From Rheinheimera riviphila (GTDB lineage: Bacteria; Pseudomonadota; Gammaproteobacteria; Enterobacterales; Alteromonadaceae): a DNA stretch of 64,000 bases. Position numbers and translations under genes: made by a program. The notes under the pieces are model-generated. The model had not been told where the DNA came from, searched no databases, and was given only the letters and a program-made list of their open reading frames with translations. The stretch's first letter is position 1. Each line of letters opens with the position of its first letter. The stretch covers positions 62,001 through 126,000 of the forward strand of contig NZ_SACS01000001.1 in NCBI RefSeq assembly GCF_004005945.1, written 5' to 3'. Shown in pieces: positions 26,572 through 35,250 of the stretch.

Positions 26572-27117
26572 ATGTCGTTAAAAATCGCCGTGTTTTATGG
26601 CTCAACCACTTGTTATACCGAAATGACCGCCGAAAAAATTCAGGCCCTGTTAGCGGTGGACCCGGCGTTACCGGCTGGCAGCAGTGTAACACTCCATAAT
26701 CTGAAACAGCAGCCTCTGGCGACGATGGTCGAATATGACGTGCTGATCCTGGGGATTTCGACCTGGGATTTTGGCGAACTGCAGGAAGATTGGGAAGCGC
26801 ATTGGGATGACATTGCTGCTGTTGATCTGTCTGGAAAAATAGTGGCGATTTACGGTATGGGCGATCAGTTGGGGTATGCCGAATGGTTTGTCGATGCCAT
26901 TGGCATGCTACACCAAGCTATCAGTGACCAACCCTGTCAGCGCATCGGTTTCTGGTCGACTGAAGGCTACGAATTTATCAAATCCAAAGCGGTCACTGAC
27001 GATGGGGAATGGTTTTATGGTTTGGCACTGGATGAAGAAAACCAGTATGACCAGACTGACCAGCGGTTGTCGTTGTGGCTAAATCAAATTGTCGAAGAAA
27101 TAACCGAGCTGCAATAA
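26572..27117 (+). CDS. fldB: Flavodoxin FldB
   Basis: A 181-residue FMN-binding electron carrier. The phosphate-binding loop is YGSTTCYTEM near residues 9-18; the isoalloxazine loops are around ISTWDFGELQ (60s) and YGMGDQLGYAEWF (about 95-107). It is longer than short-chain flavodoxins and matches FldB. Its place, divergent from xerD, is the conserved one in gammaproteobacteria and favours FldB over FldA. Partner reductases are encoded elsewhere. Confidence 0.94.
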   Translation: MSLKIAVFYGSTTCYTEMTAEKIQALLAVDPALPAGSSVTLHNLKQQPLATMVEYDVLILGISTWDFGELQEDWEAHWDDIAAVDLSGKIVAIYGMGDQLGYAEWFVDAIGMLHQAISDQPCQRIGFWSTEGYEFIKSKAVTDDGEWFYGLALDEENQYDQTDQRLSLWLNQIVEEITELQ

Positions 27118-27200
27118 ACATTTAATCGCACGACGAACAGCGGGGTTTTATCGACTAAAACCATGCTGTGCAGAAAAAGACCACAAATGTTAAAAAACAC

Positions 27201-27229
27201 TTGCACTCTAAATTAGCATTGCATAGAAT
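27201..27229 (+). promoter_or_regulatory. Sigma-70 promoter of the riboswitch-DUF3718 unit
   Basis: TTGCAC (27201-27206), exact 17-bp spacer, TAGAAT (27224-27229). The start site would be near 27236, immediately before the riboswitch aptamer. Confidence 0.7.
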
Positions 27230-27240
27230 GCCTACCATTG

Positions 27241-27330
27241 AAGGGCAAGTCAGCTGAAAAGCTGAACACGCAAAGCTTCGGGTCTACAGGTAAATCAATC
27301 ATTTACCCACGACGGCCGAGCTACCATCGT
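27241..27330 (+). ncRNA. Cyclic-di-GMP-I (GEMM) riboswitch aptamer
   Basis: The aptamer core follows the GEMM pattern in order: GGGCAA (27243-27248), a short stem AGC-TGAAAA-GCT holding a GAAA-type loop (27252-27263), the invariant CACGCAAAGC (27267-27276), then TTCGGGTCTA opening the second stem, a variable helix GTAAAT/ATTTAC (27290-27306), and the closing GACGGCCGAGCTACC (27311-27325). Class I aptamers bind c-di-GMP with these conserved blocks. It lies between a good promoter and the DUF3718 gene 115 bp downstream. Identified by eye, without a covariance-model search. Confidence 0.85.
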
Positions 27331-27363
27331 TCAAAGCGATGTAAAACATATCCTTATTGATAT

Positions 27364-27400
27364 GCCTGCGTGTTCTGCTTCGACTTGCCTTTTCTGACCA
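27364..27400 (+). promoter_or_regulatory. Probable riboswitch expression platform
   Basis: TGCGTGTTC (27367-27375) is the exact complement of GAACACGCA in the aptamer (27264-27272), and GACTTGCC (27382-27389) is the exact complement of GGCAAGTC (27244-27251). The two pairings occur in matching order and are followed by TTTT (27389-27393). This segment could therefore compete with ligand-bound aptamer folding and act as a terminator arm. The linker between also holds two small hairpins, CATCG/CGATG and CATATC/GATATG. Confidence 0.6.
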
Positions 27401-27445
27401 AATTTTTGTTCAAGTAACAAACAACTTTAGGATCCGGAGCTGGCT

Positions 27446-27814
27446 ATGAAATTGAAATTTTTACCTCTGATTGCTGTGTTTGCAACCCCACTTTTCGCAA
27501 CTTCTGCCAGCGCCAATGATCAGGTGGCTGAATCAATTTGTGCTTACATTGCTGCAAACGACAAAAACAGCCTGCGTAAAACATTATCTGATAGCCGTAT
27601 CCGCATCAAAAACGTTTATGACGGTGTGAGCTGTGACGGCCTGCCGATGATCCGGTTTGCCATCAAAAACAACGCTGCTGATGCCGCTGAATTTATCATC
27701 AAACAGTTACCAGGCAGCTTCGTCGCCAAAATGGGTGACTCTGAGTGGGCAGCCAGCAATGGTTTTGCTGCTTCACCAATTCTGGAAGCGATCAAAGCGC
27801 GTAGCGCCAGCTAA
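27446..27814 (+). CDS. DUF3718 secreted protein under c-di-GMP riboswitch control
   Basis: A 122-residue exported protein. The signal peptide (KLKFLPLIAVFATPLFATSASA) is cleaved around residue 23; the mature domain of about 98 residues has two cysteines (ESICAYIA and VSCDGLP) that could form a disulfide. The sequence fits the DUF3718 family, known from Shewanella and relatives and without an assigned function. GGAG lies seven bases before the ATG. The gene is monocistronic: own promoter, riboswitch leader and terminator at 27832. Control by c-di-GMP suggests a role in the switch between motile and attached growth, which is inference. Confidence 0.85.
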   Translation: MKLKFLPLIAVFATPLFATSASANDQVAESICAYIAANDKNSLRKTLSDSRIRIKNVYDGVSCDGLPMIRFAIKNNAADAAEFIIKQLPGSFVAKMGDSEWAASNGFAASPILEAIKARSAS

Positions 27815-27831
27815 GTCAGAATTAGCTTGTT

Positions 27832-27858
27832 AAAAAAAGGCGCTGCGGCGCCTTTTTT
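27832..27858. terminator. Bidirectional terminator
   Basis: A-run, GGCGC-TGCG-GCGCC hairpin (27839-27852), T-run (27853-27858). It serves the DUF3718 gene and, in the other direction, the convergent YcaQ-like gene ending at 27864. Confidence 0.9.
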
Positions 27859-27863
27859 ATTGA

Positions 27864-29042
27864 TTAAGATTGCAGCCAATTCACCACAGCAGGCGTAGCC
27901 CGAACCAATTGCCACTGCTCACAACCGTTAAATGCCGCATAGTCAGCCAACGCCTGCCTGAGTGCCTGACGTAAACCATCGCTCAGCCCTGTTGTTTTGT
28001 TTAACATCAGTCCTTCGTTAAATACCAAATGCTGTACCAATAACACTTTTTCGGCCCGCACCGCTTTTACGTCCATCTGCCCTATCAATTGTTGCCGATA
28101 CAAAATCGGTAAACTGTAATAACCAATTTTGCGTTTTTCCGCTGGTACATAAACTTCAATCTGATAATCAAAATCGAACCAGTGCTGTAAACGTTGACGC
28201 TGGATCACTAAATTATCAAAGGGGTTCAACAAACTCACTTTGCGCGATACCGGCGCTAGTTCCGGCAAATTTTGCGGATAAAAATACCGCTGGCCCTGCA
28301 GCATAAAACTGCCCAGTTCACCACCCGCTTGCCGTTCCAGCAATTGCTGCTGCACTTCTGGCTTTAATCCAGCGCGTAAATAACTGATTTGTGTACTACT
28401 GCCACAACCATGGCTTTGCAGGTAACGGTCAATCAGATAGGCGACAAATTCTTCGCAGGAAGGCACCCGCAGATCCAGCCCGGCTGGCAACACCCGCTCG
28501 GTTAAATCAAACACTTTTTGAAACTTTTCGCGGCGAAGTACCATCAATTCGCCTTGCATAAACAGCTGCTCCAGCGCTTGTTTGGCCGGTTGCCAGTCCC
28601 ACCAGGGGCCGTTTTTCTGTGCGGTCGCGGTAAAATCACTGGCTTTAAGCGGGCCTTCCGCCGTGATCCGTTGGCGCACCAGCTGCATCATCTGATGATC
28701 AGGCGCAAACCAGTGTTTTTTCCCTTGCTGCAATTGTTGTTTGCGAAACAGACTAAAGCGAAAATCCTGCATCGGCAGATAAGCCGCGGCATGTGACCAG
28801 TACTCAAAGATTTTGCGCTCGGCCATTAACTCATCAAGCCACTGCGGCTGATAATTGGCGATGCGGCTTTGTAGCACATGATGGTGCGCCCGCTCGACCA
28901 CATTAATCGAATCAATCTGCACATAACCAAGCTGCTCGATGGTGGCGAGCGTGGCGGCTTTGCCTCGTCTTTGCTGATGGAGACCTTGCTGCTGTAAATT
29001 CAGCTGCACCCATTGCTCTGGACTTAACGGCATACTTGACAT
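27864..29042 (-). CDS. YcaQ-family winged-helix DNA glycosylase (crosslink repair)
   Basis: A 392-residue HTH_42 protein. E. coli YcaQ unhooks DNA interstrand crosslinks; its relative AlkX/AlkZ acts on bulky adducts. The family's catalytic QxD motif is present as QID in YVQIDSINVVER near residue 38. Other family text includes EYWSHAAAYLPMQDFRFSLF around 90 and NPFDNLVIQRQRL around 275. The N-terminus MSSMPLSPEQWVQLNLQQQG resembles E. coli YcaQ. It stands alone, convergent with the DUF3718 gene and followed in its own direction by the terminator at 27832. Confidence 0.88.
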   Translation of the reverse strand: MSSMPLSPEQWVQLNLQQQGLHQQRRGKAATLATIEQLGYVQIDSINVVERAHHHVLQSRIANYQPQWLDELMAERKIFEYWSHAAAYLPMQDFRFSLFRKQQLQQGKKHWFAPDHQMMQLVRQRITAEGPLKASDFTATAQKNGPWWDWQPAKQALEQLFMQGELMVLRREKFQKVFDLTERVLPAGLDLRVPSCEEFVAYLIDRYLQSHGCGSSTQISYLRAGLKPEVQQQLLERQAGGELGSFMLQGQRYFYPQNLPELAPVSRKVSLLNPFDNLVIQRQRLQHWFDFDYQIEVYVPAEKRKIGYYSLPILYRQQLIGQMDVKAVRAEKVLLVQHLVFNEGLMLNKTTGLSDGLRQALRQALADYAAFNGCEQWQLVRATPAVVNWLQS

Positions 29043-29106
29043 GAATTGTGCTATTCCCTGTATTTGGTTAAAAGGTGCGGTTAAACATTGCCCTGCACAG
29101 CTGCGG

Positions 29107-29850
29107 CTAAAACTTCAGATAAAAATCACGCAGTAACGCCCGGTACTCATCACTATAACTACCGTCAAAGGCATGGATCAGCAACTGCTCGCTGACCCTT
29201 TCATCCACTGACGAAGGCGACCGACGACTTAAACTAAATAAACAGCGCAGTGGCGGTTTGCCTGCCTTACTTTGCACCCAACATTGCCGCAACAACACCC
29301 AGCCCGATTGTTGTGCCAGCATGATCATTTGCGCGGCGCCTGCGGTTGGCAACACCAAACTGAATACACCGTCAGGCGTTAGCAAATCAGCTGCAACATT
29401 GAGTAAATCGGCAAAAGACAAGGTATCGGTGTGCCGCGCCTGGTTGCGTTTTGGATCGGCGGCTTTGAGACTATCGACAAAAAATGGCGGATTACTGATG
29501 ACGAGATGGTAGCGCCGGTCAGACGGATGGTCAGCACTGGCCGGATAGGTTAGAATGTCGCCTTTGATCAGACGGATCCTGGCGCTCCAAGGGCTTTGCC
29601 GGAAATTTTCTGCGGCAACAGCAGCAGCTGAAGAGTCCAGTTCAATCGCGTCGAGGATCATCGCAGCCTGCTGCTGGCAACGCTGCGCCAGCATCAACGT
29701 CAGAATACCGCTGCCAGTACCGATATCCAGGATAGCCCCGGCCGCAGGCAACTGCGTCCAGGCACCTAACAGCAAGGCATCGGTGCTGACTTTCATCGCA
29801 CAATCGCGGTGATCAACATAAAATTGTTTACAACGAAAACCTGTGCTCAT
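29107..29850 (-). CDS. trmN: tRNA1(Val) A37 N6-methyltransferase (TrmN6/YfiC)
   Basis: A 247-residue Rossmann-fold methyltransferase that modifies A37 of tRNA-Val. The SAM-binding motif is DIGTGSGIL and the catalytic N6-adenine motif is NPPF in LVISNPPFFVDS. The frame opens at 29925, but family members begin close to the sequence FRCKQFYVDHRDCAMKVSTD, so the ATG at 29850 is preferred; its ribosome site is weak. It is divergent from srmB, as in E. coli. Confidence 0.9.
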   Translation of the reverse strand: MSTGFRCKQFYVDHRDCAMKVSTDALLLGAWTQLPAAGAILDIGTGSGILTLMLAQRCQQQAAMILDAIELDSSAAAVAAENFRQSPWSARIRLIKGDILTYPASADHPSDRRYHLVISNPPFFVDSLKAADPKRNQARHTDTLSFADLLNVAADLLTPDGVFSLVLPTAGAAQMIMLAQQSGWVLLRQCWVQSKAGKPPLRCLFSLSRRSPSSVDERVSEQLLIHAFDGSYSDEYRALLRDFYLKF

Positions 29851-30009
29851 CACCAGCCCGGGACCGAAAAAATCACCACGCAGTAGCTTATTGGGCTGCT
29901 GCCAATTGCCTGCAGTGTAAGGCATCTACAGCGCGCTTGTCAGCCTGTAAGGTGCAAAGCTGTTCTGGCACGACTAAAGTTAATTTGTTTATTTAAGAGA
30001 TAAGGTACT

Positions 30010-31275
30010 GTGACTGTGACTGAAGAAATCAGCCAAGCCGAAATAACCTCCTTCAACGATTTTCAGTTTGACGACGACGTCAACAAAGCGCTGAGTTTTG
30101 CAGGTTTTGTCAAACCAACCAGCATTCAGCAACTGGCGATCCCACCGGCGATGGAAGGTCGGGATATTCTGGCGAGCGCCCCGACCGGTACTGGTAAAAC
30201 TTTGGCATTTTTATTACCAGCCATTCAATACCTGATTGATTTCCCGCGCCGTGATCCAGGGTTTGCCCGGGTGTTGATCATGACGCCAACCCGCGAACTG
30301 GCGTTTCAGATTTTTGAACAAATCAAAGTGCTGACCCAATTTACCGGCCTGAATGTTGGTGTGATCACCGGCGGTATTAACTACGGCAGCCACAAAGAAA
30401 CCTTAGAGAAAAACAACGACTTGCTGGTGGCAACACCGGGCCGGTTGATTGAATATCTGAATGAAGAAAGTTTTCAGGCCGACGAAGTTGAAGTGCTGAT
30501 CTTAGATGAAGCCGACCGCATGCTGGACATGGGGTTTGTCGGCGAGATGGACCGCATTATCGTTGAAGCCAAACGCCGTCGCCAAACCATGCTGATTTCC
30601 GCCACGCTGGAAGGTGTTGCGATCAGTCGTTTTGCCACCCGTGCGCTAAAAGAGCCACTGTTACTTGAAGCCGCACCACCGCGCCGTGAAATGGGTAAAA
30701 TCACCCAGTGGATCCATTTAGCCGACGATGGCGAACACAAACTAGCGTTGTTGCTGCACCTGTTAAAACAGCCGGAAATGACCAAAGTCATCGTGTTTAT
30801 CAAAACACGCGAACGTTTGGCCACGTTAACCGGGCAATTAGAAGCTGCTGGCATTAAAACCTGCTGGTTACAAGGCGAAATGCCACAAGACAAACGAATG
30901 ACTGCGGTATCGCGTTTTAGCGCCGGTCAGGTGCGGATTTTATTAGCCACCGACATTGCCGCCCGCGGTCTGGATATCGACGATATCAGCCATGTGATTA
31001 ACTTCGACATGCCACGCACCGCCGATATTTATATTCACCGCATCGGCCGCACTGGTCGTGCCGGTAAAAAAGGCATCGCAATTTCACTGGTTGAAGCGCA
31101 TGACATCGGCATCGTTGGCAAAGTCGAACGTTACACCGAACAAGCGCTCAAACGCCGGGTGATTGAAGAATTACGGCCAAAACACAAAGAAGCCAAGGCG
31201 CCAGGCAAAACCAAAAAGCCAAAGACAGTGGCTAAGAAAAAAGCCCTGAAAAAAGCGGCCAAAGCCCGCGGTTAA
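30010..31275 (+). CDS. srmB: ATP-dependent RNA helicase SrmB
   Basis: A 421-residue DEAD-box helicase that assists early 50S subunit assembly. The Q motif lies near 35-45, Walker A is APTGTGKT, motif Ia PTRELAF, motif II DEAD in LILDEADRMLDMGF, motif III SAT, and motif VI HRIGRTGRAG. The lysine-rich tail (about 395-421) is typical of SrmB RNA anchoring. The start codon is GTG at 30010, after AAGG. Position next to trmN supports SrmB over other DEAD-box paralogues. Confidence 0.93.
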   Translation: MTVTEEISQAEITSFNDFQFDDDVNKALSFAGFVKPTSIQQLAIPPAMEGRDILASAPTGTGKTLAFLLPAIQYLIDFPRRDPGFARVLIMTPTRELAFQIFEQIKVLTQFTGLNVGVITGGINYGSHKETLEKNNDLLVATPGRLIEYLNEESFQADEVEVLILDEADRMLDMGFVGEMDRIIVEAKRRRQTMLISATLEGVAISRFATRALKEPLLLEAAPPRREMGKITQWIHLADDGEHKLALLLHLLKQPEMTKVIVFIKTRERLATLTGQLEAAGIKTCWLQGEMPQDKRMTAVSRFSAGQVRILLATDIAARGLDIDDISHVINFDMPRTADIYIHRIGRTGRAGKKGIAISLVEAHDIGIVGKVERYTEQALKRRVIEELRPKHKEAKAPGKTKKPKTVAKKKALKKAAKARG

Positions 31276-31307
31276 TACTCCCCTTCAATATCCAAAATCA
31301 TTGGTGA

Positions 31308-31353
31308 AAAAGGGGGCGGAGCTAATTGCAAACAATTAGCTCCGCCCCCTTTT
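31308..31353. terminator. Long bidirectional terminator after srmB
   Basis: A perfect 21-bp stem (31308-31328 with 31333-31353) around a CAAA loop, with A-run and T-run at the ends. It terminates srmB and the convergent DUF5916 gene. Confidence 0.93.
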
Positions 31354-31358
31354 CGTTT

Positions 31359-33644
31359 TTACAGCATCCAGGCGTAACTAAACTTCATAAACACCGACCG
31401 CTCAGCGCGGGTGAGATCCTGAACTTCGTCGTCGCTAAATGCATTGTCGCTGTAGCCAGCAAAGAATAAGGTCTGTGGGTTGAGCTTATAGGAATACAGC
31501 AGCTGCGAGCCCAGGGTTTTCGAACGTTCGGTGACCTCGCCGGTGTTATTCAACGGGTTTTGCTCGATATCGGAATAAATCAGCGCCAGCCGTAAAAAAC
31601 TGCGCACCGAAAATTGATAGCTCAGCCGCAAGTCCGTCAGGTTGGCGGTAAATACTTCCGCCGAATCCGCGTCCAACGTCCGGTAAATATGCCGCGCCTG
31701 AATTTGCATATGCGCGTCGACGTTCCATTTCAGCTCAGGCGCCAGTTCTAAACCATCACCGAGCCGGTTGTTGCGAAAGTCGAGTTTCTTCCCCGTTTCA
31801 CCTTCAAATCCAAGAAATACTCCGGAGTACGGCTGCATTTCGGCACCGGCGCTGAAGGTATGTTCGGTGAATAGCTGACTATTGCCATCAACGATGAGAC
31901 GGCCGTCATCCAAACGGCTGCCAACGCGATCGCGCTTGGTTAAACCCACAAAACCATAAGATTGCGCAGCGCCCCACAATTGCACTTCCATCTCAGCTTC
32001 TTTTTCTAACAGCTCGCCGTCGGTGTTGTGGGTAATATCCCAGTCACTCCAGAGTTGCAGCCGGTTCCACCAGGGGCTGTCGGAAAACCATTGATAGGTC
32101 GCGCCGTGCGTTTGTTTGGTAAAATCGGTTTGTGGCTGATAGCCCATGTCGGCACGGAAATTCTCGCCCATCGCCTGATAACGGCTGTACCAGCTCCAGT
32201 CACGGTTTTCATGTTGATAGTCCAGATATTGTGAACCATCGTTGATCCGGTCAGCCGATGCCCGCAGCGCCGCTTCGCCACCCAGCTGTGCCGAGAGCGC
32301 TGCCGGATATTCACTGTCACTATGCAACACCTGCGCTATCAACCGGTTTTGATCATTCCACTGATATTTCGCGTCCAGGCCATGCACAAAGTTATGATAA
32401 TCATCAGATTGACGTAAGGTGCTGATCCAGCCCACCGATAATTCCGGCGTTAAATCGTTGCGATACCGCAGCACGGCGTTTTCACTTTTTTGATCCAAAA
32501 AGGCGATGTCGGAGCTGATGTTGCCCGGCACAATAAAGGTGGTGGTTTTATCGTTGGCGGCAAAAAATGCAAACGACTGCTGTTCATGACGCCCGGTCAG
32601 CTTCACCCCGGCATCCGGCGACGACACATTACGGGTATAAACTAAATCTAATGGCGACGAAAAGTAGTCGGCGTTATCAAGGAAAAATGTCCGCTTTTCG
32701 TCAAAAAACAACGCAAAGGTATCATTGACCGAAACCTGCGCTTCGTCGGCTTCAACCTGCGAAAAATCAGGGTTTAAGGTAGCGTTAAAGCTGATATCCG
32801 GGGTAATGCCCCATTTCACATCCAGACTCGGTTCCAGATTATTCTCTGTTTGCCAGTCGCCTTTGCTATTAGCCGCGACATCACGTTGCTGGCTCGCTCC
32901 CATCACGACTGACGGCACCAGGGTAAAATGGTTACTTTGTTTAGCACCGGCAAAACCGGTCGCATCCGACATTTGACAAATCCAACACGGATTGGCTCGT
33001 TCAATTTTATTGCTGGAGATCCGATGCCGCACATCACGCGGATAAAACCGCAGTAGCTCCAACTTCCATTTTTGGCTCGCCAGCCGGTCGTTAAAATTCA
33101 GCATCCGCAGTGGGATCGCCACTTCCACTTGATAACCGGTGGCGGTGACTTTACCGGCACTGTGCCAAATCCCGTCCCAGGCATCACTTTCCGATTTGGT
33201 GATTTCATTTTCAATCGCATCGGCCTGTACGCCAAACGGATTGATAAAAAACTGATAAGCCAGCTTGCTGTCGTTGTAAGTATCGAGTTTGAGGCCGACG
33301 TTATCGTCGTCCCAGATTTTGTCGCGGTCACGATAAAACGCACGGATTTGCGTTGGGTCCGGATCTTCAGCGATAAACGAAATATAGAAAAACTCGCCAT
33401 CTTCCATCACATAAGCGGTGGTTTTCACTGGCGCCGGGGTATTTTCAGCCGGCCAGGTATCATAAACAATCTCGACGGCAGTCGCTTGTTGCCAGGCCGG
33501 TTCAGATAAATCGGCATCGATCACAATGCTGCCGCTGGCTTTTGGAATATGGATATCTGCGGCCTGACTGGGATGAAACCACAGGCTGCCAAGCACCAGC
33601 ATACAACGACAGAAATGAGTCATTAGGGGTGTTATATCGTTCAT
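31359..33644 (-). CDS. DUF5916 outer-membrane protein with N-terminal CBM9-like domain
   Basis: A 761-residue exported protein. After a signal peptide (cleaved around residue 29, SQAA) comes a carbohydrate-binding family 9-like domain, about 35-220, with DADLSEPAWQQA and the typical end GYQVEVAIPLRML. The remaining 500 residues are rich in alternating beta-strands with aromatic girdles (SVNDTFALFFDEKRTFFLDN) and the protein ends KFSYAWML, consistent with an outer-membrane barrel of the DUF5916 family. Function is not established; a role in binding or taking up plant- or peptide-derived polymers is often proposed. Monocistronic. Confidence 0.82.
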   Translation of the reverse strand: MNDITPLMTHFCRCMLVLGSLWFHPSQAADIHIPKASGSIVIDADLSEPAWQQATAVEIVYDTWPAENTPAPVKTTAYVMEDGEFFYISFIAEDPDPTQIRAFYRDRDKIWDDDNVGLKLDTYNDSKLAYQFFINPFGVQADAIENEITKSESDAWDGIWHSAGKVTATGYQVEVAIPLRMLNFNDRLASQKWKLELLRFYPRDVRHRISSNKIERANPCWICQMSDATGFAGAKQSNHFTLVPSVVMGASQQRDVAANSKGDWQTENNLEPSLDVKWGITPDISFNATLNPDFSQVEADEAQVSVNDTFALFFDEKRTFFLDNADYFSSPLDLVYTRNVSSPDAGVKLTGRHEQQSFAFFAANDKTTTFIVPGNISSDIAFLDQKSENAVLRYRNDLTPELSVGWISTLRQSDDYHNFVHGLDAKYQWNDQNRLIAQVLHSDSEYPAALSAQLGGEAALRASADRINDGSQYLDYQHENRDWSWYSRYQAMGENFRADMGYQPQTDFTKQTHGATYQWFSDSPWWNRLQLWSDWDITHNTDGELLEKEAEMEVQLWGAAQSYGFVGLTKRDRVGSRLDDGRLIVDGNSQLFTEHTFSAGAEMQPYSGVFLGFEGETGKKLDFRNNRLGDGLELAPELKWNVDAHMQIQARHIYRTLDADSAEVFTANLTDLRLSYQFSVRSFLRLALIYSDIEQNPLNNTGEVTERSKTLGSQLLYSYKLNPQTLFFAGYSDNAFSDDEVQDLTRAERSVFMKFSYAWML

Positions 33645-33829
33645 TGGATCTCGTTAATTTATTGTGCGAAAGTCGTCGCGCCACACTCAACGCGACACTA
33701 TAAAGACCGGCACCACGCTTTACAAATTGATGCGTCCAAGCAGCATATTCTGTCGACCAAGACAAAGCCGCACAGAGGCGGCTTTGGGGGCTTTAACTTA
33801 ACTATCTGATTTAATTATAAAGAAGAGAA

Positions 33830-35128
33830 TTACCTTTCCCAATAAGCTTCTTCTAAACTATCTTCTTTTTCCGGCAAGCCGCGGGACAAGCGTGGCGCGT
33901 TTTGCACCAGAATGGCGTAGCTGACCCGGTTGGCGTATTTACAAATTTGGGCAAAAGATGAATAAGCTAAATACGGCAGTTCATGTTTACTCGACAGCGG
34001 CAGCGCATGCCGATGGTAATAATTGGCGGCAATATCGTGCAAAATGGCCGCTAAAGCGCCATCTCCAGCACCATTGGTATTTTTAATCCGCTCCGGCCCA
34101 CCTAAATAGGGGTCGATATGCGAATACACTTTCACTGGGTTTTTGCAGTGCTGTTTTTGCACCGGGCGGCTGAATTCAAATTGGTTATAGTCGGCGATGG
34201 TGCCGGATTTAATCGGATTGGTGGTTTCGCGTTTGCCTGGTTCATCGGTGTACCCACACAAATACAAACCTTCAGGACCGGCCGTCACCAACACCATATC
34301 GGTCAGTTCCAGCACGGCTTCAGCGGCCTGCAATGGGTCAGCAAAACCAGTTAAAGCTTCAGCTTCCAGCTCGTTCATCGCCAGCACATCAACATATTCA
34401 CGCACCGTGGCCAGAATCAGCTCACGATGTTCTTCCACCAGATGTTTGGTGCCAAGGCTCATCACCACTGGTACCCCGTGCTTTTTGGCCACTTCCAGCA
34501 ATCGTTGCATCGCTTGTTGGATCGGCTGGCCGCTGGCGCGCAGTGGATAAGCACTGACCACTACCGCTGCTGCTTTGGCGATAATATCTTCCGGAATATA
34601 AGCCGGCGTCAGCGCATCCATTTCACCCGGATCAATCACAAAAGTCCGTTCACCGTCCGGCGTAATCATGGTGATGCCACGGCCAACATCGCCGTGCACC
34701 CCTTGCAAATGGTTCATATCGACTTTCGAGCTGGTGTGACATAAATAATGATAAGCCGGACTACCCAGCGCAATACTGGCCGACATCACGCCCAGCAACA
34801 CCGATTTATCGTCAGCAAGCACCGAATAGTTGTGAATGGTATTGCCGATGGTGCCACCGGCGAAATGGTCAGAAATAGCGCCGTTTTGCACCAGTTCCTG
34901 ATAAATCTGATCGGCCTTACCGTGTTCAACTAAGTTAGATAAACCCTTGCCAATCTTGTACTTTTCTAAAAACTCGTCCGAGACATTGGCGATCACATCA
35001 ACGATGGTTTGATCTAAACCCACCACATAAGTGTCCAGTTCTGGCCGCACTTCGAAGCTTGGGAGTTGTAGTTTTGGTTGGGAAACCGGGAAATAGTGCT
35101 TCAGTTTACGGCGGCCGGGAAATTTCAT
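33830..35128 (-). CDS. gsk: Inosine/guanosine kinase
   Basis: A 432-residue PfkB-family nucleoside kinase salvaging inosine and guanosine to IMP and GMP. It begins MKFPGRRKLKHYFPV, nearly the E. coli Gsk start (434 residues). The substrate side has GGTIGNTIHNYSVLADDKSV, and the C-terminal PfkB signature with catalytic aspartate is NTNGAGDGALAA. It stands alone between the DUF5916 gene and yaaA. Confidence 0.95.
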   Translation of the reverse strand: MKFPGRRKLKHYFPVSQPKLQLPSFEVRPELDTYVVGLDQTIVDVIANVSDEFLEKYKIGKGLSNLVEHGKADQIYQELVQNGAISDHFAGGTIGNTIHNYSVLADDKSVLLGVMSASIALGSPAYHYLCHTSSKVDMNHLQGVHGDVGRGITMITPDGERTFVIDPGEMDALTPAYIPEDIIAKAAAVVVSAYPLRASGQPIQQAMQRLLEVAKKHGVPVVMSLGTKHLVEEHRELILATVREYVDVLAMNELEAEALTGFADPLQAAEAVLELTDMVLVTAGPEGLYLCGYTDEPGKRETTNPIKSGTIADYNQFEFSRPVQKQHCKNPVKVYSHIDPYLGGPERIKNTNGAGDGALAAILHDIAANYYHRHALPLSSKHELPYLAYSSFAQICKYANRVSYAILVQNAPRLSRGLPEKEDSLEEAYWER

Positions 35129-35183
35129 GCTGGATTCTCAGAGAAGGTCAGGCCAGTATTTTAGCAAAACTGGCTGTAAAAGC

Positions 35184-35205
35184 GCAGCCGCAATTTTGCG
35201 GCTGC
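35184..35205 (-). terminator. Hairpin downstream of yaaA
   Basis: GCAGCCGCAA (35184-35193) pairs with TTGCGGCTGC (35196-35205). On the minus strand it is followed by GCTTTTAC, a short T-run. It lies 45 bp after the yaaA stop. Confidence 0.6.
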
Positions 35206-35250
35206 AAGCATTAAGCGTTTTGATTGGGAGTTTTGGGTTACTGCTGTTGG

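Noticed and set aside
33502-33765. 87-codon minus-strand ORF upstream of the DUF5916 gene
   Set aside because: It overlaps the DUF5916 signal-peptide region in another frame, has no family features and no ribosome site.
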